Shown: positions 17,368 through 27,389, counted from the stretch's first letter. The stretch: 64,000 nucleotides of DNA from Culturomica massiliensis (GCF_900091655.1 NZ_LT594621.1:434001-498000); one strand, 5' to 3'. Notes: generated by a model from the letters alone, not told the origin. Translations and numbers: made by a program.

Positions 17368-20300
17368 ATGAAACACATGATTGACTTATTTGATTCATTC
17401 AAACCAGGAAAACGTTTCCGTCCGGGAAATTTTTCGTTGATGGTATGTTTGCTGGTTTTGGGAATGTTCGGTTTTTCATCTTACGGCTATGCGCAGGACG
17501 GATGGGTAACCGGAACGGTGACGACGAAGCAGGGAGAAACTCTGATCGGGGTGTCTGTTTTGGAAAAAGGAACATTGAATGGGGTAACTACGGATGTTAA
17601 CGGAAAGTATTCGATAAGAGTTTCCGGGAATGCCGTATTGCAGTTTTCATTTGTAGGAATGAAGAAACAGGAAGTAGGGGTAAATAACCGGAGTTTGGTG
17701 AATGTTGTGATGGAAGAAGAAACAGAAAACCTGGAAGAAGTAGTGGTTATCGGATACGGTGTTGTACGGAAGAGAGATTTGACGGGAGCCGTATCTTCGG
17801 TATCTGCCGAGAGTGTGAAAGGTTTGCCGGTAAAATCGGTAGATCAGATGATACAGGGGCGTGCTTCCGGAGTATTTATGGTACAGAATTCGGGAATGCC
17901 GGGAGCCGGAGCTACGGTTCGTATCCGGGGAGGAAATTCGATTTCGGGTGGTAATGAGCCTTTGTATGTAATCGACGGGGTACCTGTTTATGCACAGGCA
18001 GGAAGTAGCCAGACGACGTTGAGTCCGCTGAATACGATTGCGACTTCGGATATCGAATCGATAGAGGTGTTGAAGGATGCTTCTTCTACAGCGATCTACG
18101 GAGCCCGTGGAGCGAACGGGGTTATTCTGATAACGACTAAAAAAGGAAAGGCAGGACGTACGTCAGTATCTTTCGATATGTATGCCGGATTTCAGAATAT
18201 CCGCAAAAAATATAAGTTACTGAATGCGGCGGAATTCGAACAGTTGGCGAATGAAGCTTCGGTAAACGGAGGCGGACAGGCAATATATGACCCCAATGTG
18301 ATTCCGGAGACGACGGATTGGCAGAAGCTGGTTCGAAATGACAATGCATTGACACAGAATTACCAGTTGTCGATATCGGGCGGTGATGAGAAAACGAAGT
18401 TTTTGACTTCTTTCAATTATCAGACGCAGGATGGTATTATCAAAGCAACTGAGTTGGAGCGTATGACTTTTCGGGGAAATCTGGAACGTATCGTATGTCA
18501 TGGATTGAAATTCGGGACGAATCTGTCTTTGGCTCATGTTACGACGAATAAAGCCGGGGTTAGCGCTTTGGAAATGATGTTGGTGGCTCCTCCCAATATT
18601 CCGGTAAAAGATGCGGAAGGTAAATATACGAAGCAGAACCGTCTCGGGGAAATTTTTACGAATCCGATGGCTGTCGTGAATGATAAGGTAGATAAGAATA
18701 AACAACTTCGTGTTTTGGGAAATGCTTTCGGAGAGTGGGAGATTATTAAGGGACTGACTTTTAAGTCGACGATCGGCCTGGATTTGATACATTCGGACAA
18801 CCGTTCTTATACGTCGATGACGATCAATGCAGGAGAAGTTGTGAACGGTGACGGGAATGCCAGCAATGACAAGACGTATACCTGGGTAAATGAGAATACA
18901 TTGACTTATATCCGGGATTTCGGACCACATGCCGTCAATGCGTTGGTCGGTTTTACACAGCAGGGAAGCCGTTGGGAAATGATGAAAGCAGGTGCACAGG
19001 GATTTTTGAACGACAATTTGCAGATGAATGACCTGGGATCGGGGACAGTAGCTAAGACCCCTTCAACCGGGGTATCCGAATGGAGTTTGATGTCTTATCT
19101 GGCACGAATCAATTATTCGTATAACGGAAAATACATGTTGACGGCTTCTTTTCGTGCTGACGGTTCCTCTCGTTTCGGTGCCAATAACCGTTGGGGCTAT
19201 TTCCCGTCGGCAGCCGTTGCCTGGCGTGCTTCCGAGGAAGGTTTTATCAAAGACCTGAATGTGTTCAGTAACCTGAAGATCAGGTTGAGTCACGGTTGGA
19301 TCGGCAACCAGGACGGTATCGGAACTTATCCTTCCATTGCTTTGCTGGATAAGATGGCAGCCGTATTCGGAGATACGAAATACATGGGATACGGACCTTC
19401 GCAGGTTGCTAATCCCGATTTGAAGTGGGAAACTACCCGGCAGACAGACCTGGGTATCGATTTTGGTTTCTTTAACAACCGTTTGAATCTGACCGCTGAT
19501 TTTTATTATAAGAAAACCACTGATTTGTTGTTGAATGTGAAGATTCCGGCAACTTCGGGTTTCGATTCGGCTTTGAAAAATGTCGGATCGGTGGAAAACA
19601 AAGGACTTGAGTTGAGTTTAAGCGGAGATCCCTTTGTAGGTGATTTTTCCTGGAATTCCAGTTTTAATATTACATTCAACCGGAATAAGGTGTTGAGTCT
19701 GGGTGGAGAGGAATCTATCGTACCGGCGGGAGGGAATAAGAGTCAGGGAATGGATGTATCGCGTTTGTTAAAAGTAGGAGAACCGATTGGTATTTTCTAC
19801 GGTTTTGTAGGAGACGGAACTTTCAGCACGACAGATGATATCAAGAATTCGGCTCAGCCGAAAGCAAAACCGGGAGACATCCGTTTTAAAGATTTCAGTG
19901 GTTCGGATGGAAAACCGGATAACAAAATCGACGATTATGACCGGAAAATTATCGGTTGTGCACAACCGGATTTCTACGGCGGTTTTACGAATACATTCTC
20001 GTATAAGAATTTTGATTTGAATGTGTTTATTGTTTTCTCTTACGGTAATGATATATACAATGCCAATAAAGCCCGTCTGGAAGATATGCAGGGTACCTGG
20101 AATCAAAGCCGGAATGTGTTGAATCGCTGGACTCCGGAGCATCAGAATACCCCTGTTCCGAGGGCATTGACGGCTAAGGCTACCAGCCGTTCCTGGGATT
20201 ATCTGATCGAAGACGGTTCTTATCTGAGAATCCAGAATATCCAGTTGGGATATACTATTCCGGAGAAAATCCTGAAGAAAACACGACTCATACGTTCGGC

Positions 20301-20463
20301 CAGGGTATATGCTTCGTTACAGAATTTCTTCACTTTTACGAATTACAGCGGATACGATCCTGAAGTCAGTCTTTATGGACAGGATAATGTCGGTATGGGA
20401 TATGATTACGGTTCTTATCCTTCGGTGAAAACCGTGTTATTCGGTTTAAACCTGAATTTTTGA
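17368..20463 (+). CDS. SusC/RagA-type TonB-linked outer-membrane transporter
   Basis: This outer-membrane barrel imports oligosaccharides with energy from TonB-ExbBD, capped by its SusD partner. The long signal region ends near GYAQDG (about residue 41). A carboxypeptidase-regulatory-like domain follows (about 45-120; VTGTVTTKQGETLIGVSV), then the plug domain starting EEVVVIGYGVVRKRDLTGAVSSV, with LYVIDGVPV and LKDASSTAIYGARGANGVILITTKKG. The rest, about 750 residues, is beta-barrel ending in an aromatic residue (GLNLNF). Length and motifs are typical. SusD follows after 25 bases. Upstream, a -7 element lies within a palindrome. Specificity is inferred only from neighbours. Confidence 0.96.
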   Translation: MKHMIDLFDSFKPGKRFRPGNFSLMVCLLVLGMFGFSSYGYAQDGWVTGTVTTKQGETLIGVSVLEKGTLNGVTTDVNGKYSIRVSGNAVLQFSFVGMKKQEVGVNNRSLVNVVMEEETENLEEVVVIGYGVVRKRDLTGAVSSVSAESVKGLPVKSVDQMIQGRASGVFMVQNSGMPGAGATVRIRGGNSISGGNEPLYVIDGVPVYAQAGSSQTTLSPLNTIATSDIESIEVLKDASSTAIYGARGANGVILITTKKGKAGRTSVSFDMYAGFQNIRKKYKLLNAAEFEQLANEASVNGGGQAIYDPNVIPETTDWQKLVRNDNALTQNYQLSISGGDEKTKFLTSFNYQTQDGIIKATELERMTFRGNLERIVCHGLKFGTNLSLAHVTTNKAGVSALEMMLVAPPNIPVKDAEGKYTKQNRLGEIFTNPMAVVNDKVDKNKQLRVLGNAFGEWEIIKGLTFKSTIGLDLIHSDNRSYTSMTINAGEVVNGDGNASNDKTYTWVNENTLTYIRDFGPHAVNALVGFTQQGSRWEMMKAGAQGFLNDNLQMNDLGSGTVAKTPSTGVSEWSLMSYLARINYSYNGKYMLTASFRADGSSRFGANNRWGYFPSAAVAWRASEEGFIKDLNVFSNLKIRLSHGWIGNQDGIGTYPSIALLDKMAAVFGDTKYMGYGPSQVANPDLKWETTRQTDLGIDFGFFNNRLNLTADFYYKKTTDLLLNVKIPATSGFDSALKNVGSVENKGLELSLSGDPFVGDFSWNSSFNITFNRNKVLSLGGEESIVPAGGNKSQGMDVSRLLKVGEPIGIFYGFVGDGTFSTTDDIKNSAQPKAKPGDIRFKDFSGSDGKPDNKIDDYDRKIIGCAQPDFYGGFTNTFSYKNFDLNVFIVFSYGNDIYNANKARLEDMQGTWNQSRNVLNRWTPEHQNTPVPRALTAKATSRSWDYLIEDGSYLRIQNIQLGYTIPEKILKKTRLIRSARVYASLQNFFTFTNYSGYDPEVSLYGQDNVGMGYDYGSYPSVKTVLFGLNLNF

Positions 20464-20488
20464 TTGATGATTTTAAAAGATTGGAACG

Positions 20489-21967
20489 ATGAAAAAATAT
20501 ATGATTTTTATGGTGGGTGCTTTGTTGGGATTGTCCGGATGTGTGGATCTGGATTTGGTCCCGGAAGGCTCAATGGCTCCCGATAACTTCTTTAAAAGTG
20601 AGGGAGATGCGAATTCGGCTGTTATTTCGGTTTATTCCGGACTGGGTAGTCATTATATTTACAATCAGTACTCAGAAGTGATGAATTCGCAGGGTACGGA
20701 TGATGCCGAATGGGGAAACGGACGGAATACGTCCAATGCGGATAAAAACGATCTGGATAAGTTTACCTTCAGTCCGGCGACCAAACTGGTGTATGAGTTC
20801 TGGCGGACTCAGTATACCGTAATCAATCGCTGTAATTATGCCATCGATAATATTTCGGTTATGGGCGAGGACAGGATTTCTTTGAAAAAGAAAAATCAGT
20901 TTATAGCGGAAGCTCGTTTTTTGAGAGCTTTGTTGTATTTTAATTTAGTGCGTACTTATGGTAAGGTACCCTTGGTATTGAAAGAGACGACTTCTTTAAA
21001 TGATTTGAAGGTAGCGAGAAGCAGTGTGGATAGTGTGTATTCACAGATTATTTCGGATCTGGAGTTTGCAGAACTGAATCTGCCCCGTAAAGGAGAGTAT
21101 GCTTCGGCTGATCTGGGACGGGCTTCTAAGGGAGCGGCCAAAGGGTTGTTGGCTAAAGTATACCTGACAATGAAAAAATATGATAAAGTAGTGATCAAAA
21201 CCGAAGAAGTGATGGGTATGGGGTATCAGTTATGGGATAATTACGCCGATAATTTTGATCTGACGAAAAAGAACGGACAGGAATCTATTTTCGAAATACA
21301 GTATAAAGCCGGTACCGGTAATCCGGGAAGTTCCTATAACGGCTATTTCCGGCCTCCTTTTGTGAAAATTAACGGTTGGTCGGGATATGGGGATAATCCG
21401 GTTACTAAAAATCATTATGATGCTTATAAACCGGGTGATTTACGCCGGGATGTAAATGTAAGGTTGTATACCCGTGAGGAATATCCCAATATGGCCAGTT
21501 CTATTCTTTATCCCTATTATTGCAATAAGTATCTGGATTTTTCAAAAGAAGCAACAGTAGAGAACAGTGGAAACAATTATCCAATCCTGAGGTATTCGGA
21601 TATTTACCTGATGCGGGCTGAAGCGTTGCATGCTCTGACACCTGGGAGTTCGGAGGCTTATGAGTGTGTGAATAAGGTCAGAAGACGTGCTTTCGGCAAA
21701 CCGATAGATACACCTTCCGATATTGACCTGAAAACCGGTTTATCACCGGAAGAATTTTTGGATTCTGTTTTGTATGAGCGGCGTTTGGAATTTGCCTTTG
21801 AAGGTCAGCGGAGATTCGATTTATTGCGTACTCATAAACTGAAAGAAGCAATGGAAGCCCAGAATCCGTCTATCGCTGCTGCAATAGAGGAAAAACATTA
21901 CCTGTTACCTGTGCCGCAGCTTGAGCGCGAAAGTAATTCTTTGCTCGACCAGAATCCGGAATGGTAA
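20489..21967 (+). CDS. SusD/RagB-family surface glycan-binding lipoprotein
   Basis: This outer-membrane lipoprotein forms the lid of the preceding SusC barrel and binds the incoming glycan. The signal ends LLGLSGC (Cys18). The N-terminal SusD-like domain contains FFKSEGDANSAV and the helical FIAEARFLRALLYFNLVRTYGKVPL block characteristic of RagB/SusD. The C-terminal part has YLMRAEALH and LYERRLEFAFEGQRRFDLLRT, also characteristic. Length (492) is usual. It sits 25 bases after susC, as expected for a translationally coordinated pair. Which sugar it binds cannot be said. Confidence 0.96.
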   Translation: MKKYMIFMVGALLGLSGCVDLDLVPEGSMAPDNFFKSEGDANSAVISVYSGLGSHYIYNQYSEVMNSQGTDDAEWGNGRNTSNADKNDLDKFTFSPATKLVYEFWRTQYTVINRCNYAIDNISVMGEDRISLKKKNQFIAEARFLRALLYFNLVRTYGKVPLVLKETTSLNDLKVARSSVDSVYSQIISDLEFAELNLPRKGEYASADLGRASKGAAKGLLAKVYLTMKKYDKVVIKTEEVMGMGYQLWDNYADNFDLTKKNGQESIFEIQYKAGTGNPGSSYNGYFRPPFVKINGWSGYGDNPVTKNHYDAYKPGDLRRDVNVRLYTREEYPNMASSILYPYYCNKYLDFSKEATVENSGNNYPILRYSDIYLMRAEALHALTPGSSEAYECVNKVRRRAFGKPIDTPSDIDLKTGLSPEEFLDSVLYERRLEFAFEGQRRFDLLRTHKLKEAMEAQNPSIAAAIEEKHYLLPVPQLERESNSLLDQNPEW

Positions 21968-22099
21968 ATTACGATTGTAAATTTTCGGATTTATGATTTC
22001 GGATTAAGATGCACAAACTGTTTGTGTTAGCGGGAGTGAGGGCATGTGTCGTTTGTGTAGGTAGATATAGAGTTGAATTAATCTGTTAGATAGATGGAT

Positions 22100-22138
22100 C
22101 CCGCGAATGTACCGATCATTGATAGTACAGTTCGCGGG
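22100..22138 (+). terminator. Hairpin after susD, probable terminator or processing site
   Basis: CCCGCGAA (22100-22107) pairs with TTCGCGGG (22131-22138), and GTAC (22109-22112) pairs with GTAC (22125-22128) inside it. The T-tract afterwards is poor, so it may attenuate or protect the susCD transcript rather than end it. Confidence 0.55.
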
Positions 22139-22170
22139 ACTGTCTGTTTATTGGGAAGCGGTTGTTTAAA

Positions 22171-23652
22171 ATGAAAGTTATGAGAAAATATATTGTTTTT
22201 TGGTTGTTATGTTGCTTTTGTCATCCGGTTGCCGGTTTTGAGTTGTCTTCCGTATTACAAAGTAATATGGTGATACAACAGGGAAAACCGTTTTGTGTAT
22301 GGGGGACTGCACGTGCGGGTGAGAAACTGACGGTACAGGCCGGGTGGACTCCGGAAGTGTTGAGAGTAGAAGCTGATGAGGACGGGAACTGGGAGTGCCG
22401 GATCAAAGTACCGGACGTGAAGTCCGGGGATTTTACTTCTTATCGTTTGGAAGTGGTTGCGACGGATACGACTGTCGTGCTCGAAAATCTTGTAATAGGG
22501 GAGGTGTGGTTTTTTTCGGGACAATCGAATATGAATATGACGATGGAACCTTTTTTGCCCTGGCATAAAGGTATATTGAATCATGAGCAGGAAATCGCTT
22601 CCGCCGATTATCCGTATATCCGCCTGTTTACAACGGTTTTGAATCCTTCGGATTTGCCCACGGACCGGGTGGGAGGGACCTGGCAGGAATGTACTCCTGT
22701 AACCGTCCGGAAGTTCAGTGCCGTTGCTTTTTCTATGGGCCGTAAATTGTTCGAAACGTTGAATGTTCCGGTGGGATTGGTGGTTTCCTCCCGGGGAGCG
22801 ATGTCCTGTCAGGCTTTTACGTCACGGGAGGTGTTGGAAAATGTGCCGGTTTTGAAAACGAAATATCTCGATCCCTGGCTTTCGGCTCCGGAGCAGGTAA
22901 AGGAGGGGAATGTGCCTTATAGATTGTATAACGGTATGATCTATCCTTTTCGTCATCTTTCGATACGGGGTTTCGGCTGGTATCAGGGTGAAAATAATTG
23001 TAATGACGGGAATTGCTATGCACTTTTGTGTGCCGAAATGGTGAAAGGTTGGAGAAAAGTTTTCGGGCAGGGTGATTTGCCTTTTTATTTTGTACAGATG
23101 ACGCCTTATAGCTGGAAAAAGAATGATTTTTACGGCGGACATTACGCTGTGTTCCGGGAAGTTCAGGAGAAGACAATGCGTTTATTGCCCCATAGCGGAA
23201 TGGTGGTAACGATGGATATCGGGGAAACAGAATCTATTCATCCGGTAAATAAGCGTCCGGTGGGAGAAAGAATGGCGGCATTGGCTATGCGACGGGTGTA
23301 CGGATACAAAACGGTGGTATGTGAAGGTCCGATGTATAGCAGGGTACAATATAAAGGGAAACAAGTGGAGGTGTGTTTTAAAAAAGGGTCTTTGGGTACG
23401 GGTTTACGTACAAATGACGGGCAAATGCCTGCGCATTTTTACCTGGCGGGGACCGATAAACGCTTTTATAAAGCGAAGGCTGAAATTGTCGGGGACCGAG
23501 TCGTATTATCGGCACCTGCAGTGAAGAAACCTGTGGCTGTGCGTTATGCTTTTCTGACTTACCCGCTTACGAATCTGGAAAATAAAGAGGGTTTCCCCGC
23601 TTGTCCGTTCCGGACGGATAGTTGGACGGATGTCGTATATACCGGAGAATAG
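22171..23652 (+). CDS. Exported SGNH-type esterase (sialate O-acetylesterase / SASA family)
   Basis: It removes O-acetyl groups from sugars, classically sialic acid but in many glycan loci from xylan, mannan or other acetylated chains. A signal peptide (IVFWLLCCFCHPVAG) is followed by a beta-domain (LQSNMVIQQGKPFCVWGTA). The catalytic SGNH domain has block I GEVWFFSGQSNM with nucleophile Ser119, FGWYQGENN as the Gly/Asn block and SIHPVNKRPVGERMA with the catalytic His. The start is ATG 22171 or 22180; an in-frame TTG at 22162 is rejected. It is the last gene of the glycan locus, 204 bases after susD. Esterase activity is likely; the acyl substrate is inferred. Confidence 0.85.
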   Translation: MKVMRKYIVFWLLCCFCHPVAGFELSSVLQSNMVIQQGKPFCVWGTARAGEKLTVQAGWTPEVLRVEADEDGNWECRIKVPDVKSGDFTSYRLEVVATDTTVVLENLVIGEVWFFSGQSNMNMTMEPFLPWHKGILNHEQEIASADYPYIRLFTTVLNPSDLPTDRVGGTWQECTPVTVRKFSAVAFSMGRKLFETLNVPVGLVVSSRGAMSCQAFTSREVLENVPVLKTKYLDPWLSAPEQVKEGNVPYRLYNGMIYPFRHLSIRGFGWYQGENNCNDGNCYALLCAEMVKGWRKVFGQGDLPFYFVQMTPYSWKKNDFYGGHYAVFREVQEKTMRLLPHSGMVVTMDIGETESIHPVNKRPVGERMAALAMRRVYGYKTVVCEGPMYSRVQYKGKQVEVCFKKGSLGTGLRTNDGQMPAHFYLAGTDKRFYKAKAEIVGDRVVLSAPAVKKPVAVRYAFLTYPLTNLENKEGFPACPFRTDSWTDVVYTGE

Positions 23653-23665
23653 TCCGGGTATAACG

Positions 23666-23737
23666 ATCCGTCGATTATACAAGTTTTGCCGGTTTCGGAA
23701 GGAGATCTGTAAGGTTTGTATAATCGGCGGATTTTTT
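23666..23737 (+). terminator. Rho-independent terminator of the glycan locus
   Basis: A 17-bp stem (23666-23682 with 23716-23732, one mismatch) with a long loop is followed by six T. It ends the SusCD/esterase block. Confidence 0.8.
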
Positions 23738-23773
23738 ATATCTTGCTTGCAGATCATTTAAATTATAGCGATT

Positions 23774-24466
23774 ATGAAAGTGTTATATGTATTGTGTTGC
23801 CTGATTTTATGGGGCTGGGGAGGTATGGCTCAAACGGGGGAAAAAAATTTTATCGACCAGAATTATGTAGAAGTGACCGGGACAGCAGAGCTGGAAATCG
23901 TACCGGATGAAATTTACCTGCGTATTGTAATCAGTGAGAAGGATAAAGGGAAAAAAAGTGTGGAGGAACAGGAGAAAGAAATGGTAAATATTTTGAAAAA
24001 TCTGGGGATAGATGTGCATAAGGATTTGGCAATCCGGGATTTGTCCAGTGATTTTAAATACTATCTGCTGAAGCGTACGGCTATACAAACGGAAAAAGAA
24101 TACCAGCTTTGTATGCATGGAGCAGATAAGATCGGTCGTTTATTGACAGATCTGGAAGCGGTAGGAATTTCAAATATTTCAATTTTACGGGTGGATCATT
24201 CACAGATAGCAAAGTTTCGTCGGAAAGTAAAGACAGATGCCGTTAAAATAGCGAAGGAGAAAGCCGAAGATTTTGCCGGGGCAGTCGGGCAGGAGATCGG
24301 GCGTGCATTGTATATCAGTGAAAATGAAGGTGGCTATTATCCCCGTCAGAATGCAGTAGCCAATGTGCGTGTCAGAGGTGTGGGCTCGGTTGACAGTACG
24401 CCTGTTTTAGATTTTGAAAAAATACCGTTGAAATATACGGTGGTGGTGAGGTTTGAACTGAAATAG
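23774..24466 (+). CDS. Exported SIMPL-domain (DUF541) protein
   Basis: SIMPL proteins are periplasmic or surface proteins of poorly defined role, linked to stress or membrane interactions. A signal peptide ends GMAQ (about residue 20). The DUF541 fold follows: YVEVTGTAELEIVPDEIYLRIVI at the start, a helical middle, then the conserved DAVKIAKEKAEDFAGAVGQEIGRALYISE block. It ends LKYTVVVRFELK, the usual final beta-strand. Length 230 is normal. It stands alone after the locus terminator, with no evident partner. Confidence 0.88.
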   Translation: MKVLYVLCCLILWGWGGMAQTGEKNFIDQNYVEVTGTAELEIVPDEIYLRIVISEKDKGKKSVEEQEKEMVNILKNLGIDVHKDLAIRDLSSDFKYYLLKRTAIQTEKEYQLCMHGADKIGRLLTDLEAVGISNISILRVDHSQIAKFRRKVKTDAVKIAKEKAEDFAGAVGQEIGRALYISENEGGYYPRQNAVANVRVRGVGSVDSTPVLDFEKIPLKYTVVVRFELK

Positions 24467-24576
24467 GACTTGTCGTATTGGATTGAGCCCGTTGTGATTA
24501 AGATTGTAAAAGTGCTACCTTTTTTCGTGTGGTAGCGAAGTCAGAAATAAAAGAATTAATCTCAGATCGGAAATTT

Positions 24577-25455
24577 ATGAAAAGATATTGGATAGGGTGC
24601 TTTTTTCTTTTTTTAGGTCCGGGGCTTTTTGCACAGGATTTAATCGACAGGATGGCTGAAGCGGCTTGTAAATGTTTGGATTCACTGGCTTTGTCTTCCG
24701 GAGATTCGATAAATTATAAAGTTTGTTTGGCGCAGGGAATGGCGGTGACGATGGAAAAGGCGGGTGAGGAGGATAGAGTGAAGATGAATCGGGTAGAAAA
24801 CATCAGAAAAACAATTGAGCAATTACAAAACCGTTTGGTGCAAAATTGCCCTTTGTTTAAGTCTTTGATATTGCAGGAAAGGACGGACCGGTTTTATGCT
24901 CCTTCTTCGGTTAAAGAAGCAAATGTACACTTCAATCAGGGGGTGGTTTATTCGATGGAAAAAGATTATGCCAAAGCAATTACCGAGTATCGTCAGGCGT
25001 TGAAAGCGGATGATAAATTTGTGAAAGCCTGGGATAATCTGGCGGTAGTTTACCGGAAATCAGAGAAATACCGGAAAGCCTTGGCGTGTTACGACAATTC
25101 TTTGAAACTTTTTCCGGAAGGTCGCGTCGCTTTACTCAATAAAGGCATTCTTTTGGAAGCGATGAAGGAATATGAACCGGCATTGAAATCCTATCAGCTT
25201 TATATACATCTGTATCCGGAAAATCCGGAGGGATACTGTGGTGCGGCGAGGGTGTATTATGCGCAACAGGATTATGAACATATTCTCGACTACCTGTTGC
25301 CGGCTCATCGTTTGTATGTTGAAAGTAATTCACAGTTTCAGGGAGAGACGGGACGTATGATCGACGGGGTTTATAGTGGGATGAAAGCGAAGGGGCAAGA
25401 AGAACTTTTCAAGGCGAAGTTTGAAGAGTACAATTTTGTTTTCGGGGAGGAATAA
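24577..25455 (+). CDS. Exported tetratricopeptide-repeat protein
   Basis: The Met at 24577 opens a signal peptide (YWIGCFFLFLGPGLFAQ); the longer frame from 24529 lacks one and is rejected. Residues 20-100 form a Cys-containing helical region (AACKCLDSLAL...VCLAQG) found in several Bacteroidetes exported proteins. From about residue 115 there are four TPR units (VHFNQGVVYSMEKDYAKAITEYRQAL and repeats). TPRs serve as protein-binding scaffolds. No partner is visible: the neighbours are an unrelated SIMPL protein and a purine salvage enzyme. Confidence 0.8.
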   Translation: MKRYWIGCFFLFLGPGLFAQDLIDRMAEAACKCLDSLALSSGDSINYKVCLAQGMAVTMEKAGEEDRVKMNRVENIRKTIEQLQNRLVQNCPLFKSLILQERTDRFYAPSSVKEANVHFNQGVVYSMEKDYAKAITEYRQALKADDKFVKAWDNLAVVYRKSEKYRKALACYDNSLKLFPEGRVALLNKGILLEAMKEYEPALKSYQLYIHLYPENPEGYCGAARVYYAQQDYEHILDYLLPAHRLYVESNSQFQGETGRMIDGVYSGMKAKGQEELFKAKFEEYNFVFGEE

Positions 25456-25530
25456 AGGACTGAATATTTACGGGCAGGAAGGCGGTGTTTTTGCTGCCGG
25501 CCGGATAAAATACGTTGAAATATTTAAAAT

Positions 25531-26097
25531 ATGGAATTACTGAAAAAAAGAATACTCCAGGACGGGAAATGTTTTCCGGGAGGGATATTGAAGGTCGATA
25601 GTTTTATCAATCACCAGATGGATCCGATTCTAATGAAATCGGTAGCCGTCGAGTTTGTCAGGCGTTTTGCCGGAACGGATTTCAATAAGGTAATGACAAT
25701 AGAGGCCAGCGGGATTGCTCCGGCAATTATGGTGGGCTATTTGCTGGAATTACCGGTGGTGTTTGCCAAGAAGAAACAGCCGAAGACTATGGAACATATA
25801 CTTTCGACTGTCGTTCGTTCGTTTACAAAGGACCGGGAGTATACGGTATGTATCAGCCGTGATTTTCTGAAACCGGGAGACCGGGTGCTCTTTATCGATG
25901 ATTTTCTGGCAAACGGCAATGCGGCGTGTGGGTGCATCGACTTGATCCGCCAGGCCGGAGCAGAATTGGCGGGTATGGGTTTTATCATAGAGAAGGCTTT
26001 TCAGGATGGAGGCAATGTGTTGAGAGAACGGGGGATTAGAATAGAATCGTTGGCCATCATTGAAAGTCTGGACGATTGTCAGATTGTGATTCGCTGA
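25531..26097 (+). CDS. xpt: Xanthine phosphoribosyltransferase
   Basis: It converts xanthine and PRPP to XMP in purine salvage in the cytosol. The 188 residues match Xpt in length. MELLKKRILQDGKCFPGGILKVDSFINHQ is the characteristic N-terminus; TIEASGIAPA and VVFAKKKQPKTM follow, and the PRPP loop is VLFIDDFLANGNAACGC (about residues 125-141). No purine riboswitch is visible in the 75-base leader and no permease gene follows. This is a confident family call. Confidence 0.93.
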   Translation: MELLKKRILQDGKCFPGGILKVDSFINHQMDPILMKSVAVEFVRRFAGTDFNKVMTIEASGIAPAIMVGYLLELPVVFAKKKQPKTMEHILSTVVRSFTKDREYTVCISRDFLKPGDRVLFIDDFLANGNAACGCIDLIRQAGAELAGMGFIIEKAFQDGGNVLRERGIRIESLAIIESLDDCQIVIR

Positions 26098-26325
26098 CAA
26101 AGTGACGGAAGAGGAGGGGAACGATTACATTCTGTCATGTGAGCGTTTGGTTGCTTGCCGGGGTGTATCGCCGAAAAATGCAGGGAATTCCGAATTTTGT
26201 AAATTTTAATCTGATTTTTGAAAATCTTTTTGTGGGTTTGGCCGTAAAATTGATGTATTGTTGGGGATTAGAAGGCCGGTAATAAGGTGCCGGTTTTTTG
26301 ATATTGGATTTTTATAATGTGAAAT

Positions 26326-27231
26326 ATGGCATATATAGATTATTACAAAATTCTCGGAGTTGATAAGAGTGCTTCCCAGGATGATATTAAAAAGGCTTTT
26401 AAAAAATTAGCCCGGAAGCATCATCCTGATTTGAATCCGAATGATGCGGATGCCAAGCGGCGTTTTCAGGAGATAAATGAAGCCAATGAGGTATTGAGTG
26501 ATCCGGAAAAACGGAAGAAGTATGATCAGTACGGTGAGCATTGGCAACATGCCGATCAGTTTGAGGCACAGCAACAGCAGCAGCGGCAATACGGTGGGGC
26601 CGGAGGAGGAGGGTATTGGTCGTCGGCCGGGGGATTTTCCGGGGATGACGGAGAATTTTCAGATTTCTTTGAATCGTTATTCGGTTCACGGGGAGGGCGT
26701 CGTGGCGGAAGAAGTGCCGGATTCCGGGGACAGGATTACAATGCGCAATTGCAGTTATCGTTGCGGGATGCGGCTCAAACCCATAAACAGATATTGACGG
26801 TCAATGATAAAAAGATCCGGATTACGATTCCTGCCGGAGTGGAGGACGGACAGACGATTAAATTGGGAGGGCAGGGAGCTCCCGGTATAAACGGAGGACC
26901 TGCAGGCGATTTGTATATTACCTTCGTCATACCGGAAGATCCTGTATTTAAGCGTTTGGGCAACGATTTATATGTAGATGTGCCGCTGAATTTGTATACT
27001 GCCGTGTTGGGCGGAGAACAGGTGATCGATACGTTGAACGGTAAGGTGAAACTGAAAGTGAAACCCGAGACCCAGAACGGAACAAAGGTACGTTTGAAAG
27101 GAAAAGGTTTTCCGGTATACAAGAAAGAGGGGCAGTTTGGGGATTTGATCGTTACATGGTCGGTAGAAGTGCCGACGCATCTGACGGAGAAACAAAAAGA
27201 ACTGTTTCAGGAATTGCAGCGTATGAGTTAA
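26326..27231 (+). CDS. cbpA: Curved-DNA-binding DnaJ-type co-chaperone
   Basis: This is a class B J-domain protein that stimulates DnaK and, in its family, can bind curved DNA. The J-domain covers residues 1-70 with the essential HPD at 33-35. A Gln-rich then Gly/Phe-rich linker follows (about 78-135; GSRGGRRGGRSAG), then the two DnaJ C-terminal beta-domains with IPAGVEDGQTIKLGGQG. The Cys4 zinc fingers of DnaJ proper are absent, which defines CbpA. The cbpM modulator lies 270 bases downstream, with one interspersed repeat copy between. Confidence 0.92.
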   Translation: MAYIDYYKILGVDKSASQDDIKKAFKKLARKHHPDLNPNDADAKRRFQEINEANEVLSDPEKRKKYDQYGEHWQHADQFEAQQQQQRQYGGAGGGGYWSSAGGFSGDDGEFSDFFESLFGSRGGRRGGRSAGFRGQDYNAQLQLSLRDAAQTHKQILTVNDKKIRITIPAGVEDGQTIKLGGQGAPGINGGPAGDLYITFVIPEDPVFKRLGNDLYVDVPLNLYTAVLGGEQVIDTLNGKVKLKVKPETQNGTKVRLKGKGFPVYKKEGQFGDLIVTWSVEVPTHLTEKQKELFQELQRMS

Positions 27232-27244
27232 AGGAAGAGACGGG

Positions 27245-27281
27245 AAAATTACACATTGGGACGGACTTATTGTGTAATTTT
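27245..27281 (+). repeat. Interspersed palindromic repeat, copy B
   Basis: This is the cleanest copy: AAAATTACACA and TGTGTAATTTT are perfect 11-base inverted arms around TTGGGACGGACTTAT. It lies between cbpA and cbpM, 13 bases after the cbpA stop, where it could also act as a transcript hairpin with a T-rich tail. Confidence 0.8.
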
Positions 27282-27369
27282 TGATTTACGATTGAGTAGA
27301 GAATTGCAGTGTTTATAGGAGTTTTAGATTTCAAATTGGAGAATGGGCTTGATAGGGAATTGGATGTAG

Positions 27370-27389
27370 GATTGATTGATTGATTGATT
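27370..27389 (+). repeat. GATT tetranucleotide repeat
   Basis: Five consecutive GATT units lie in the non-coding gap between cbpA and cbpM. They are too far from the cbpM start (over 110 bases) to be an obvious phase-variation switch. Confidence 0.6.

Noticed and set aside
22162..22170. TTG start of the esterase gene
   Set aside because: ATG codons at 22171 and 22180 give an ordinary signal peptide.
25456..25530. Purine riboswitch upstream of xpt
   Set aside because: The leader is only about 75 bases and shows no recognisable three-way junction or conserved loop words.
26276..26305. Terminator-like hairpin before cbpA
   Set aside because: Only a CCGG-based stem of about four strong pairs; too weak to call.
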